DNA of 59,351 bases from SIG565 sp045540055 (GTDB taxonomy: Bacteria; Bacillota; Clostridia; Oscillospirales; Acutalibacteraceae): assembly GCA_045540055.1 (NCBI GenBank), contig JAZQGO010000024.1:1-59351 (forward strand), given 5' to 3'. The notes beneath the pieces are model-generated. The model was given only the letters and a program-made list of their open reading frames with translations, was not told where the DNA came from and did no database searches. Below, in pieces: positions 50,694 through 57,375 of the stretch. Every line of letters begins with the position of its first letter. Within the stretch, counting starts at the first letter, position 1. The position numbers were made by a program, and so were the translations under genes.

Positions 50694-51923
50694 ATGGTAA
50701 ATATAGCCGTTATGGGCCATGGTGTTGTTGGCTCGGGTGTTGCTGAGATTTTACTTACACACGCCGATTCGATAAGCACAAAAGCAAAACAGCAAATCAA
50801 TATTAAGCACATACTTGACCTCAGAGATTTTGACGGTCTTTCATATAGCGATAAATTCACTAAGGATTTTCGCAGAATTGCCGATGATGACGAGGTTTTG
50901 GTCGTAGCTGAGGTTATGGGCGGTATTCATCCCGCATATGACTATGTCAAGGAATGTCTGCTCGCAGGCAAAAGCGTTGTTACATCAAACAAAGAGCTGG
51001 TCGCCGCTAAGGGTGCCGAGCTTTTAAAAATCGCGCAGGACAATAATGTCAACTTCCTTTTTGAAGCCAGTGTCGGTGGCGGTATACCTGTACTGAGACC
51101 CATGGCTCAGTGTATGGCGGCCAATGAGATGACAGAGATTTTTGGTATTCTCAACGGTACTACAAACTTTATTCTGACCAAAATGGTTAAGGAAAATCTT
51201 TCGTTTGATACCGCACTTAAGATGGCTCAGGACCTCGGCTATGCAGAAAGAAATCCCGACGCCGATGTTTTGGGCTACGATGCCTGCCGTAAAATATGTA
51301 TTCTTGCCTCTCTTGGCTTTGGCAAGCATGTCTATCCCGAGCAGGTCAAGGCAACAGGCATTACCGAAATCACACTCGACGATGTTGACTATGCAGACAA
51401 GCTTGGTTATGTTATCAAGCTGATTGGTCACTGCGCAAAGCTTAGTGATGACAAAATCACCGCCGCTGTATACCCCGCTTTAGTGCCGAGAGATAATATG
51501 CTAGCGGGTGTTAATGATGTCTATAACGCCGTCGTTGTCAAGGGTGATGCTACAGATGATGTTATGTTCTACGGTAAGGGTGCGGGCAAACTGCCTACCG
51601 CTTCTGCTGTTGTTGCCGATATTATTGACTGTGTAAAGCACCTGAAAGCCAGAAAGTATCTGTTCTGGGAGGATGGCGACCAAGATTACGTTGAGTCGCA
51701 GGAGAATGTGCCGACGCGTCTTTACGTCAGGCTAACCGATACCGACAACAGCGTTGCACCGCAGATTAAGGCAATTTTTGGGGAAAACACAAAGTTACTC
51801 AACAACACGGTAGCTAACGAGGTTGTTTTTGTTACCGAACGCGAGGTTGAAAAGGAACTGCTACAAAAAACCAAAAAGCTACAGAACTGCAAGGTAGCGG
51901 CAATATTACACGCTATTGATTAA
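50694..51923 (+). CDS. hom: Homoserine dehydrogenase
   Basis: NAD(P)-dependent reduction of aspartate semialdehyde to homoserine, feeding threonine and methionine. 409 residues. Nucleotide-binding start VNIAVMGHGVVGSGVAEIL; VVTSNKELVAAKGAELL; FEASVGGGIPVL; catalytic region GILNGTTNFILTKM and LGYAERNPDADVLGYDACRK; C-terminal ACT domain (about 325-405). Complete and monocistronic, with its own promoter and terminator. Confidence 0.97.
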   Translation: MVNIAVMGHGVVGSGVAEILLTHADSISTKAKQQINIKHILDLRDFDGLSYSDKFTKDFRRIADDDEVLVVAEVMGGIHPAYDYVKECLLAGKSVVTSNKELVAAKGAELLKIAQDNNVNFLFEASVGGGIPVLRPMAQCMAANEMTEIFGILNGTTNFILTKMVKENLSFDTALKMAQDLGYAERNPDADVLGYDACRKICILASLGFGKHVYPEQVKATGITEITLDDVDYADKLGYVIKLIGHCAKLSDDKITAAVYPALVPRDNMLAGVNDVYNAVVVKGDATDDVMFYGKGAGKLPTASAVVADIIDCVKHLKARKYLFWEDGDQDYVESQENVPTRLYVRLTDTDNSVAPQIKAIFGENTKLLNNTVANEVVFVTEREVEKELLQKTKKLQNCKVAAILHAID

Positions 51924-51938
51924 AGCAAAAAGGACTCG

Positions 51939-51974
51939 AAACGGAGACACTTCGTAAAGAAGTTGTCTCCGTTT
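51939..51974 (+). terminator. Terminator of hom
   Basis: AAACGGAGACA-CTTC / GAAG-TTGTCTCCGTTT hairpin with one bulged base, 16 bases past the hom stop, then a short T run. Confidence 0.8.
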
Positions 51975-51990
51975 TGCTATATAAAAAGGA

Positions 51991-52019
51991 AATGACACTT
52001 TCGACTTGAAAGTGTCATA
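51991..52019. repeat. Isolated palindrome after hom
   Basis: Perfect 12-bp-arm hairpin AATGACACTTTC / GAAAGTGTCATT-like (11 exact pairs ATGACACTTTC / GAAAGTGTCAT) with a 5-base loop. No T run; function unknown. Confidence 0.6.
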
Positions 52020-52086
52020 GTGGGGTATATACTTTGAGAAAGGTTAATGCTTGCCGAAAATAAAGGTAATTTTTTTCGGCGGGTGG

Positions 52087-52265
52087 AGTTATATTGCAAA
52101 CTATCGTTTGCAGTGATATTTTTGCCTTGCGGCAAAAGTGATATTGAAACCTTTCGGTTTCAGTGATATTATATTCGCCCTAAAAACTGTCCGCAGGACA
52201 ATATCACTATGCGTAGCATAATATCACTGCGAAGCAATATCACTCGCCGTCAGGCGAATATAACT
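52087..52265. repeat. Hairpin array 3 (GTGATAT/ATATCAC linkers), most ordered copy
   Basis: Outer arms AGTTATAT (52087-52094) and ATATAACT (52258-52265) enclose seven hairpins. Left half: TGCAAAC-TATC-GTTTGCA, TTTTGCC-TTGC-GGCAAAA and TGAAACC-TTTC-GGTTTCA, each followed by GTGATAT. Right half: GTCC-GCA-GGAC, TATGC-GTA-GCATA, TGC-GAA-GCA and TCGCC-GTCA-GGCGA, separated by ATATCAC. A further 11-bp inverted repeat links TTATATTCGCC (52169-52179) with GGCGAATATAA (52253-52263). No coding content. It lies between the hom and yunB terminators. Confidence 0.9.
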
Positions 52266-52294
52266 GAGGCGCCTTCCTTACGGAGGGCGCCTCA
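52265..52294 (-). terminator. Terminator of yunB
   Basis: TGAGGCGCC / GGCGCCTCA stem with an inner TCC-GGA pairing; directly abuts hairpin array 3. The T run is on the plus strand, so it may serve as a bidirectional barrier. Confidence 0.6.
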
Positions 52295-52306
52295 AGAGTC
52301 CTTTTT

Positions 52307-52996
52307 TTAATTGAGCTGCGCGCCGTAATCAAATATATTACCGACGGTGCTTGTGCCCTCACCTGAGTATGATTCAATTACATTTGTGTAGGCTTCAGGT
52401 GTAACGCCGACCAGTACGGTCTGCGCCGCTATAATCGAGGTTTCTTTTGAAAAGCCGCCCGTATTCCAAGGCAGAACAAAACTACCGTTTATTTTTACCC
52501 TAATGACAATCTGATGCAATACCTGATTTATTCCTGCCGCATAAAAATTGCTTTCGAAATCGGTTATAACCGTCGTTGTCATCTGCATTTTAAATTTAAG
52601 TCGCGGCCCCAAACCCAGTAAATATTCATTCCCCAAAATATTGCCAAGCGGTATTGACAAAACATAATCTTCGCTGTTTGTCAGCCTTTCTGATACTCCA
52701 ACTGAAATCACGCTTTTTAAATAGTTAATTTTGGTTGTATCAATTTCCAAAGAGGTTACGTTATTTTGTCCGTCGCGCTGCAGCTTTACTATTTCATTAT
52801 AGTCAATCTCACCACGTGATAATTCTTCGGCAACGACCTTGTTTGTAATATCGAGTGATATGGTTTCGGCATAGCTTACAGCATACTTGATAATTACCTG
52901 CCGCACCGATAAAAAAGAATATGTAGAAATCAGCAAAATAGCAAAAATTACGATAATACTGACGATAATTACAAGCTTTTTCTTAGGTTTTGACAC
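52307..52996 (-). CDS. yunB: Sporulation protein YunB
   Basis: 229 residues, YunB family (a mother-cell sigma-E gene in Bacillus; exact function unknown). N-terminal basic stretch and one transmembrane helix (about 8-30), then a conserved extracytoplasmic domain: RQVIIKYAVSYAETISLDITNKVV, VSVGVSERLTN, PLGNILGN and FYAAGINQVLHQIVIRVKI. Starts with GTG. Its ribosome site GGGTG lies in the right arm of the upstream terminator hairpin, and I see no sigma-A promoter of its own. Confidence 0.9.
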   Translation of the reverse strand: MSKPKKKLVIIVSIIVIFAILLISTYSFLSVRQVIIKYAVSYAETISLDITNKVVAEELSRGEIDYNEIVKLQRDGQNNVTSLEIDTTKINYLKSVISVGVSERLTNSEDYVLSIPLGNILGNEYLLGLGPRLKFKMQMTTTVITDFESNFYAAGINQVLHQIVIRVKINGSFVLPWNTGGFSKETSIIAAQTVLVGVTPEAYTNVIESYSGEGTSTVGNIFDYGAQLN

Positions 52997-53003
52997 AAAA
53001 ACA

Positions 53004-53037
53004 CCCGCTTTCCATAATACATAATACGAAAAGCGGG
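53004..53037 (-). terminator. Terminator of the cytidylate kinase-like gene
   Basis: CCCGCTTT / AAAGCGGG stem with a long A/T loop, followed on the minus strand by TGTTTTT. Contains the ribosome site of yunB. Confidence 0.75.
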
Positions 53038-53050
53038 CTTTCTTTGTTAA

Positions 53051-53680
53051 TTAGTATTTTGTTGTTTTTTCGTGATGCTCGGCAAAAAACTTAATAAGCT
53101 GAGCGCAGTTGTCATAACCGATTCTACTGTCAAGGCACAAATCATACGATAAAGCATTTCCCCATTTGTAATCGGAAAAATAATTATTAAAGCTTGCCCT
53201 TTTTCTGTCTGCCTTGCGAATTTCATCGGCGGCTGCAGAACGCGAACAGTTGTTAAATTCACAAACTCGGTCAATTCTACGCTCGGTATCGGTATGTATA
53301 AATACCGATAAAACATTGGTGAAATCGTGCAAAACGCTGTTGGCGCAGCGACCTACAAAAATGCAGGACTCTCTTTCGGCAATTTCTCTTATAATTTCTG
53401 ACTGAGCCGCAAAAACCCGGTCAACCAACGGCACATTGTGTGCGCCAAGATATGTACCATCAAAGGAATGTGTACCGATTGACAGCGAATATAAAAAGCT
53501 GTTTGTAGGCCTTTCATCATAAGCCCTCAATACTTCCTCATTGATACCGCTGTTTTTAGCCGCTAAATCAATAAGCTCTTTATCATACATTTTTATACCG
53601 AGCAGCTCTGATAATTCCTTTGCAATTTCGTGACCGCCGCTGGCATATTGACGACCTATAGTGATAATTAAATTATTTTT
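53051..53680 (-). CDS. Cytidylate kinase-like family protein
   Basis: About 209 residues; P-loop kinase-like fold of the cytidylate-kinase-like family. ITIGRQYASGGHEIAKELSELLG is the family's start: the usual Walker A GxxGSGK is replaced by GRQYASGGHEIAK. Then MYDKELIDLAAKNSGI, ERESCIFVGRCANSVL and RKADRKRASFNNYFSDYKWG. Substrate unknown. The frame is open to 53722, but that part covers the -10 box of a strong promoter; the TTG at 53680 follows GGCGGTGA and is the best start. Confidence 0.82.
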   Translation of the reverse strand, partial: KNNLIITIGRQYASGGHEIAKELSELLGIKMYDKELIDLAAKNSGINEEVLRAYDERPTNSFLYSLSIGTHSFDGTYLGAHNVPLVDRVFAAQSEIIREIAERESCIFVGRCANSVLHDFTNVLSVFIHTDTERRIDRVCEFNNCSRSAAADEIRKADRKRASFNNYFSDYKWGNALSYDLCLDSRIGYDNCAQLIKFFAEHHEKTTKY

Positions 53681-53713
53681 CAAGAAATCACCGCCTAAAA
53701 TTTTTTCAATTAT

Positions 53714-53742
53714 ATTATACAATAATATTCAAAATTTTTCAA
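53714..53742 (-). promoter_or_regulatory. Promoter of the cytidylate kinase-like gene
   Basis: Minus-strand TTGAAA (53737-53742), 17 bp, TATAAT (53714-53719). It shows that the longer open frame is not fully translated. Confidence 0.75.
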
Positions 53743-53768
53743 TAAAATAATAAAATCGCTTGATACCT

Positions 53769-54251
53769 CTACCAAGCACGAACACCTTTTATATGAATAA
53801 AGCGTGCAACATCATAGTCGTATGAATAAAGCGGTCTGTCCAACGCATCATATGTATGCGCCGCAACCAGAATAGTCGGTTTTACCGCAGTAATGACAGG
53901 CGAATGATAGAAGTCGCCGTCCCGTGTTCCGAGTTGTACAATATCGCCCATTTCTACCCTGCTTTTATCAACAATTTCCGCATAAGGCCCCACCGATATG
54001 TTATTTACCAAAAAATTATATAGATATTCAACGCCGCTCCATGATGCAGTACGGTCATTTGGTGAACGGTAGTACCAGCCGAATGTCTTGGTATAATTCA
54101 TAACACGCGCTCCCGCATATATGCTCTGTGAAGCGAAGTTTGTGCAATCCCCTCCTATTTTTTCAAAATCATAATAGGCCCTGTTTCGGCTAAGCGCCCA
54201 TCTCCTCGCATATACCACAGCGGCGGCTCTGTCGTATGGTATTTCTCTCAC
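53769..54251 (-). CDS. Putative amidase-domain protein (Amidase_6 type)
   Basis: 160 residues, a single domain beginning IPYDRAAAVVYARRWALSRN, followed by the signature GGDCTNFASQSIYAGARVM with the putative catalytic Cys, FGWYYRSPNDRTASWSGVEYL, and a late His in FYHSPVITAV. This pattern is the papain/NlpC-like Amidase_6 family, often secreted in sporulating Firmicutes. No signal peptide is visible, so it may act in the mother cell or cytoplasm. GTG start after AAAGGGGGA. Confidence 0.85.
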   Translation of the reverse strand: MREIPYDRAAAVVYARRWALSRNRAYYDFEKIGGDCTNFASQSIYAGARVMNYTKTFGWYYRSPNDRTASWSGVEYLYNFLVNNISVGPYAEIVDKSRVEMGDIVQLGTRDGDFYHSPVITAVKPTILVAAHTYDALDRPLYSYDYDVARFIHIKGVRAW

Positions 54252-54369
54252 AGTTATTCCCCCTTTATATCAGGTTATGAAATAACTTTGTGCCGTGTTA
54301 AAAGTAAAAATTCCAAGAACTTACCGTCCTTGTTTTCCGTATGACTTTCAACTCTCATATAAAATGATG

Positions 54370-54529
54370 TATCGCTGTCGCGATATGAAATAATCCTGCG
54401 GATTAAGAAATATTTTGCCTCATCGGCAAAATGTGAAATAAAATTTGCCCTATGTGCCGCAGCACATTTCACATTTGTGCAGTAAATATTTCATGGCGAA
54501 GCTATTTCACTTGTCCGCACGGGCAATTT
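54370..54529. repeat. Hairpin array 4 (GAAATA/TATTTC linkers)
   Basis: Hairpins TATCGC-TGTC-GCGATA, ATCC-TGC-GGAT, TTTTGCC-TCATC-GGCAAAA, ATGTGC-CGCA-GCACAT, GGC-GAA-GCT (one G-T pair) and TTGTCC-GCAC-GGGCAA. Left linkers read TGAAATA, AGAAATA and TGTGAAATA; right linkers read TTTCAC, ATTTCAT and ATTTCAC. AAATTTGCCC (54441-54450) and GGGCAATTT (54521-54529) form the second-level inverted repeat. It ends 5 bases from the tRNA-Leu terminator; one more GAAATA motif lies near 54280. Confidence 0.8.
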
Positions 54530-54534
54530 CCATT

Positions 54535-54578
54535 GAAAAGAAACACCATTCGTCTGATAGACAAATGGTGTTTCTTTT
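54535..54578 (-). terminator. Terminator of tRNA-Leu
   Basis: AAAAGAAACACCATT / AATGGTGTTTCTTTT-type stem (15 bp) around an inner GTCTGATAGAC hairpin, starting next to the CCA end of the tRNA. Confidence 0.88.
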
Positions 54579-54579
54579 C

Positions 54580-54662
54580 TGGTGCGGGTGACAGGACTTG
54601 AACCTGCACGCGTGAGCGCTAGCTCCTAAGGCTAGTGCGTCTGCCAATTCCGCCACACCCGC
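54580..54662 (-). tRNA. tRNA-Leu (TAG)
   Basis: Class II tRNA with a long variable arm. Acceptor GCGGGTG / CACCCGC, discriminator A and encoded CCA. The anticodon loop CTTAGGA gives TAG (leucine CUN). Confidence 0.95.
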
Positions 54663-54707
54663 ATATATAAAGTAATAAGTAAAAGTGAATAGTGAAGATG
54701 TAAATCT

Positions 54708-54736
54708 ATTTTATCTAAAATTGGTATAAATGTCAA
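54708..54736 (-). promoter_or_regulatory. Promoter of tRNA-Leu
   Basis: Minus-strand TTGACA (54731-54736), 17 bp, TAAAAT (54708-54713). Confidence 0.85.
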
Positions 54737-54769
54737 GCAAAAATCAAAGTTGCTGATAGCTGCTTTGAT

Positions 54770-55342
54770 TTATTTTGCAGTATCAGATTTACCCTTGAGC
54801 GCCGATGTTATATTATCAATACCGTAAAGTATCATAGACAATATCATAACGCAGCCGCAAAAAAAGACCATAATCTGTGATACGGTGGTGGGAATTCTTA
54901 TCCACAGAATATGAATCACCATAATGGAGTATAAAAGGACGGTTGTCAGCTTGCCGTGCCAGTCGGCACCGTGAACCTTGCCTGTTTTTTTAATACGTAC
55001 AAGGCCAGTTATACCCATAAACACCTCTTTAACCGCCATAATGGCAAAGAGGTAAATCATATAATCAAACCTTGAAATAAGGCAGAGCAAAACCGCCGCC
55101 TGAGTCAGCTTGTCTGCGACGGGGTCAAGCATTTTACCAAAATCGGACACAAGACCGTACTTACGGGCAATTCTACCGTCAACAATATCGGTAATACCCG
55201 AAATAATTATAACTACAGCCGCTAAAAGATAATAATCAAAAACAACATACAAAACTACAATTAAAGGGATGAGTAGCAATCGTATGAAACTGAGAATGTT
55301 AGGTAATGTAAAAATATCTTCTTTTTTGAATTTTAAGAACAC
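54770..55342 (-). CDS. pgsA: CDP-alcohol phosphatidyltransferase PgsA-like
   Basis: Phosphatidylglycerophosphate synthase family, making PG-phosphate from CDP-diacylglycerol. 190 residues, about five transmembrane helices. The CDP-alcohol motif D-G-x2-A-R-x8-G-x3-D-x3-D is complete in DGRIARKYGLVSDFGKMLDP plus VADK. LPNILSFIRLLLIP at the start is typical PgsA. GTG start after GGGGAG. Strong promoter divergent from guaB. Confidence 0.92.
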   Translation of the reverse strand: MFLKFKKEDIFTLPNILSFIRLLLIPLIVVLYVVFDYYLLAAVVIIISGITDIVDGRIARKYGLVSDFGKMLDPVADKLTQAAVLLCLISRFDYMIYLFAIMAVKEVFMGITGLVRIKKTGKVHGADWHGKLTTVLLYSIMVIHILWIRIPTTVSQIMVFFCGCVMILSMILYGIDNITSALKGKSDTAK

Positions 55343-55390
55343 GACAGACTCCCCTTTCGTAATTTACTAAATTTACCAATACTGTATATT

Positions 55391-55419
55391 ATTTTACTTT
55401 TTAATTTAAGTATTGTCAA
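55391..55419 (-). promoter_or_regulatory. Promoter of pgsA
   Basis: Minus-strand TTGACA (55414-55419), 17 bp, TAAAAT (55391-55396). Confidence 0.85.
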
Positions 55420-55475
55420 TAATAATTATTTAATATATAGTTTTTATAATAATTTTCGTCAATATTATTATTGAC
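55415..55475. promoter_or_regulatory. 12-bp inverted repeat joining the pgsA and guaB -35 boxes
   Basis: GTCAATAATAAT (55415-55426) is mirrored exactly by ATTATTATTGAC (55464-55475). Each copy contains the -35 box of one divergent promoter. A smaller palindrome GTCAATA-TTAT-TATTGAC (55459-55476) overlaps the right copy. Confidence 0.5.
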
Positions 55476-55499
55476 TAAAACTACCGTTTGTTGTAAAAT
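55471..55499 (+). promoter_or_regulatory. Promoter of guaB
   Basis: TTGACT (55471-55476), 17 bp, TAAAAT (55494-55499), followed by GGAGG and the ATG at 55530. Confidence 0.85.
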
Positions 55500-55529
55500 C
55501 ATTATAATAATTTAGTGGAGGTCAAAAAT

Positions 55530-57038
55530 ATGGCTTATTATTTCAACGATGTGTCTCATACCTTTAACGAATATCTATTGGTGCCCGGCTATTCATCGGC
55601 AGAATGTGTGCCTGCGAATGTCAGCCTTAAAACACCGCTTGTTAAATTCAAGAAGGGCGAGGAGCCGACAATTTCGCTTAATATCCCGATGGTATCTGCA
55701 ATTATGCAGTCGGTATCGGGCGAAAAGTTAGCGGTGGCACTGGCTCGTGAGGGTGGCGTTTCTTTCATATACGGCTCACAGACTATTGAGGACGAGGCTG
55801 CTATGGTTGCGCGTGCTAAAAACTTTAAGGCAGGCTTTGTAACCAGTGCATCCAACATCAAGCCCGACCAGACCTTAGCCGATATTGTGGCTTTAAAGGA
55901 AGCTAACGGTTTCTCTACCGTTGCCGTTACCGATGACGGTACCTGCTGCGGTAAATTACTCGGTATCGTTACAAGCCGCGATTACAGAGTAAGCCGTATG
56001 GACTTCTCTACCCCTGTTAAAGATTTTATGACACCTTTTGATAAGCTGATTTTTGCCTATGACAATATTACTCTTAAAGAGGCAAATAACATAATTTGGG
56101 ACAACAAGCTCAATGCCCTACCTATTATTGACAAAGACCAGCATCTTAAATCGATTGTTTTCCGTAAGGATTATGATTCACATAAGGAAAACCCCTATGA
56201 GCTGCTTGACGCTCAGAAACGCTATGTAGTGGGTGCCGGTATCAATACCCGTGACTATGAGCAGAGAATTCCTGCCCTCGTAAATGCAGGCGCAGACGTG
56301 CTTTGTATTGACTCATCCGAGGGCTTTAGCGAATGGCAGGCTCGCACACTTAAATTTGTTCGTGAAAAGTATGGCGACTCGGTCAAAATAGGCGCAGGTA
56401 ATGTTGTTGATAAAGAGGGCTTTAACTTCTTGGCCGATGCAGGCGCTGACTTTATTAAGGTTGGTATCGGCGGCGGTTCTATCTGTATCACACGTGAGAC
56501 CAAGGGTATCGGTCGTGGACAGGCTACTGCCCTTATAGATGTTTGTGAAGCACGTGATGAATACTATAAAAAGCACGGCGTATATATCCCCGTTTGCTCT
56601 GACGGCGGTATTGTTTTTGACCATCATATGACGCTGGCTCTTGCTATGGGTGCCGACTTCCTTATGCTTGGTCGCTACTTTGCCCGTTTTGACGAAAGCC
56701 CTACAAACAAGCTTATGATAAACGGCTCATATGTTAAGGAATATTGGGGCGAGGGCTCTAACAGGGCGAGAAACTGGCAGCGTTATGACCTCGGCGGTGA
56801 TAAGAAGCTATCCTTTGAAGAAGGAGTTGATTCTTATGTACCCTACGCAGGCTCACTTAAGGACAACGTTGCTATTACACTCAGCAAGGTGCGTTCAACA
56901 ATGTGCAACTGCGGTGCATTAACCATCCCCGAATTACAGCAGAAGGCTAAGCTAACCTTGGTAAGTGCAACAAGTATTGTTGAGGGTGGCGCGCACGACG
57001 TTATCCGTAAGGACAACAACGACCACAAGCAATATTAA
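55530..57038 (+). CDS. guaB: IMP dehydrogenase
   Basis: NAD-dependent oxidation of IMP to XMP, the committed step of GMP synthesis. 502 residues. N-terminal barrel start FNEYLLVPGYS; two CBS domains inserted (about 105-215); DVLCIDSSEG, then the catalytic loop GIGGGSICITRETKGIGRGQ with Cys319; flap region YWGEGSNRARNWQRYD. CITR in place of the common CTTR and the flap sequence point to the divergent IMPDH type found in many Clostridia and some protists. A GTG five codons upstream lies in the ribosome site and is not used. Confidence 0.95.
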   Translation: MAYYFNDVSHTFNEYLLVPGYSSAECVPANVSLKTPLVKFKKGEEPTISLNIPMVSAIMQSVSGEKLAVALAREGGVSFIYGSQTIEDEAAMVARAKNFKAGFVTSASNIKPDQTLADIVALKEANGFSTVAVTDDGTCCGKLLGIVTSRDYRVSRMDFSTPVKDFMTPFDKLIFAYDNITLKEANNIIWDNKLNALPIIDKDQHLKSIVFRKDYDSHKENPYELLDAQKRYVVGAGINTRDYEQRIPALVNAGADVLCIDSSEGFSEWQARTLKFVREKYGDSVKIGAGNVVDKEGFNFLADAGADFIKVGIGGGSICITRETKGIGRGQATALIDVCEARDEYYKKHGVYIPVCSDGGIVFDHHMTLALAMGADFLMLGRYFARFDESPTNKLMINGSYVKEYWGEGSNRARNWQRYDLGGDKKLSFEEGVDSYVPYAGSLKDNVAITLSKVRSTMCNCGALTIPELQQKAKLTLVSATSIVEGGAHDVIRKDNNDHKQY

Positions 57039-57041
57039 TTA

Positions 57042-57070
57042 TTGACAAACCGTAATTTCGGTGTTATAAT
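57042..57070 (+). promoter_or_regulatory. Promoter of the trpB T-box unit
   Basis: TTGACA (57042-57047), 17 bp, TATAAT (57065-57070), only 3 bp past the guaB stop. No terminator separates guaB from it. Confidence 0.9.
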
Positions 57071-57076
57071 TCAAAA

Positions 57077-57348
57077 AAACAAACCTTTGAGAAAGAATAG
57101 TAGCGTATCAAATACTTTTAAAGAGAGTTGCCGACGGTGTAAAGGCAATAAAGTGACTTTACGTGAATGGTCTTTTGAGGGCGAACCGAACGCTAAGGTT
57201 AGTAGGCTTCGACGGGGTGTGCTTCCGTTAACACAAGCACCGCATATGATAGTATGTGTTACGAGGGGGAATTTATTTCCAACTTGGGTGGTACCGCGTA
57301 TCTTATTGATTCGTCCCAAGTGTCCTTTTGGGCACTTGGGATTTTTTT
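57077..57348 (+). promoter_or_regulatory. T-box riboswitch upstream of trpB
   Basis: About 270-nt leader with the T-box elements in order: AGTA (57099-57102) and stem GCGTA / TACGT of Stem I, AGAGAG and the distal hairpin (57122-57149), specifier loop GAATGG (57165-57170), the T-box GGGTGGTACCGCG (57286-57298), and the terminator (57313-57348). The antiterminator pairs ACTTGGG (57282-57288) with CCCAAGT of the terminator stem. UGG (Trp) as specifier fits the downstream gene, but the T-box bulge reads UGGU, which would pair with a tRNA ending ACCA. Confidence 0.93.
57313..57348 (+). terminator. T-box regulated terminator
   Basis: GTCCCAAGTG-CC / GG-CACTTGGGA stem with a TTTT loop and a run of seven T, competing with the T-box antiterminator. 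Confidence 0.92.
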
Positions 57349-57375
57349 AATGAGTTAATTTTGGAGGTAAATAAA

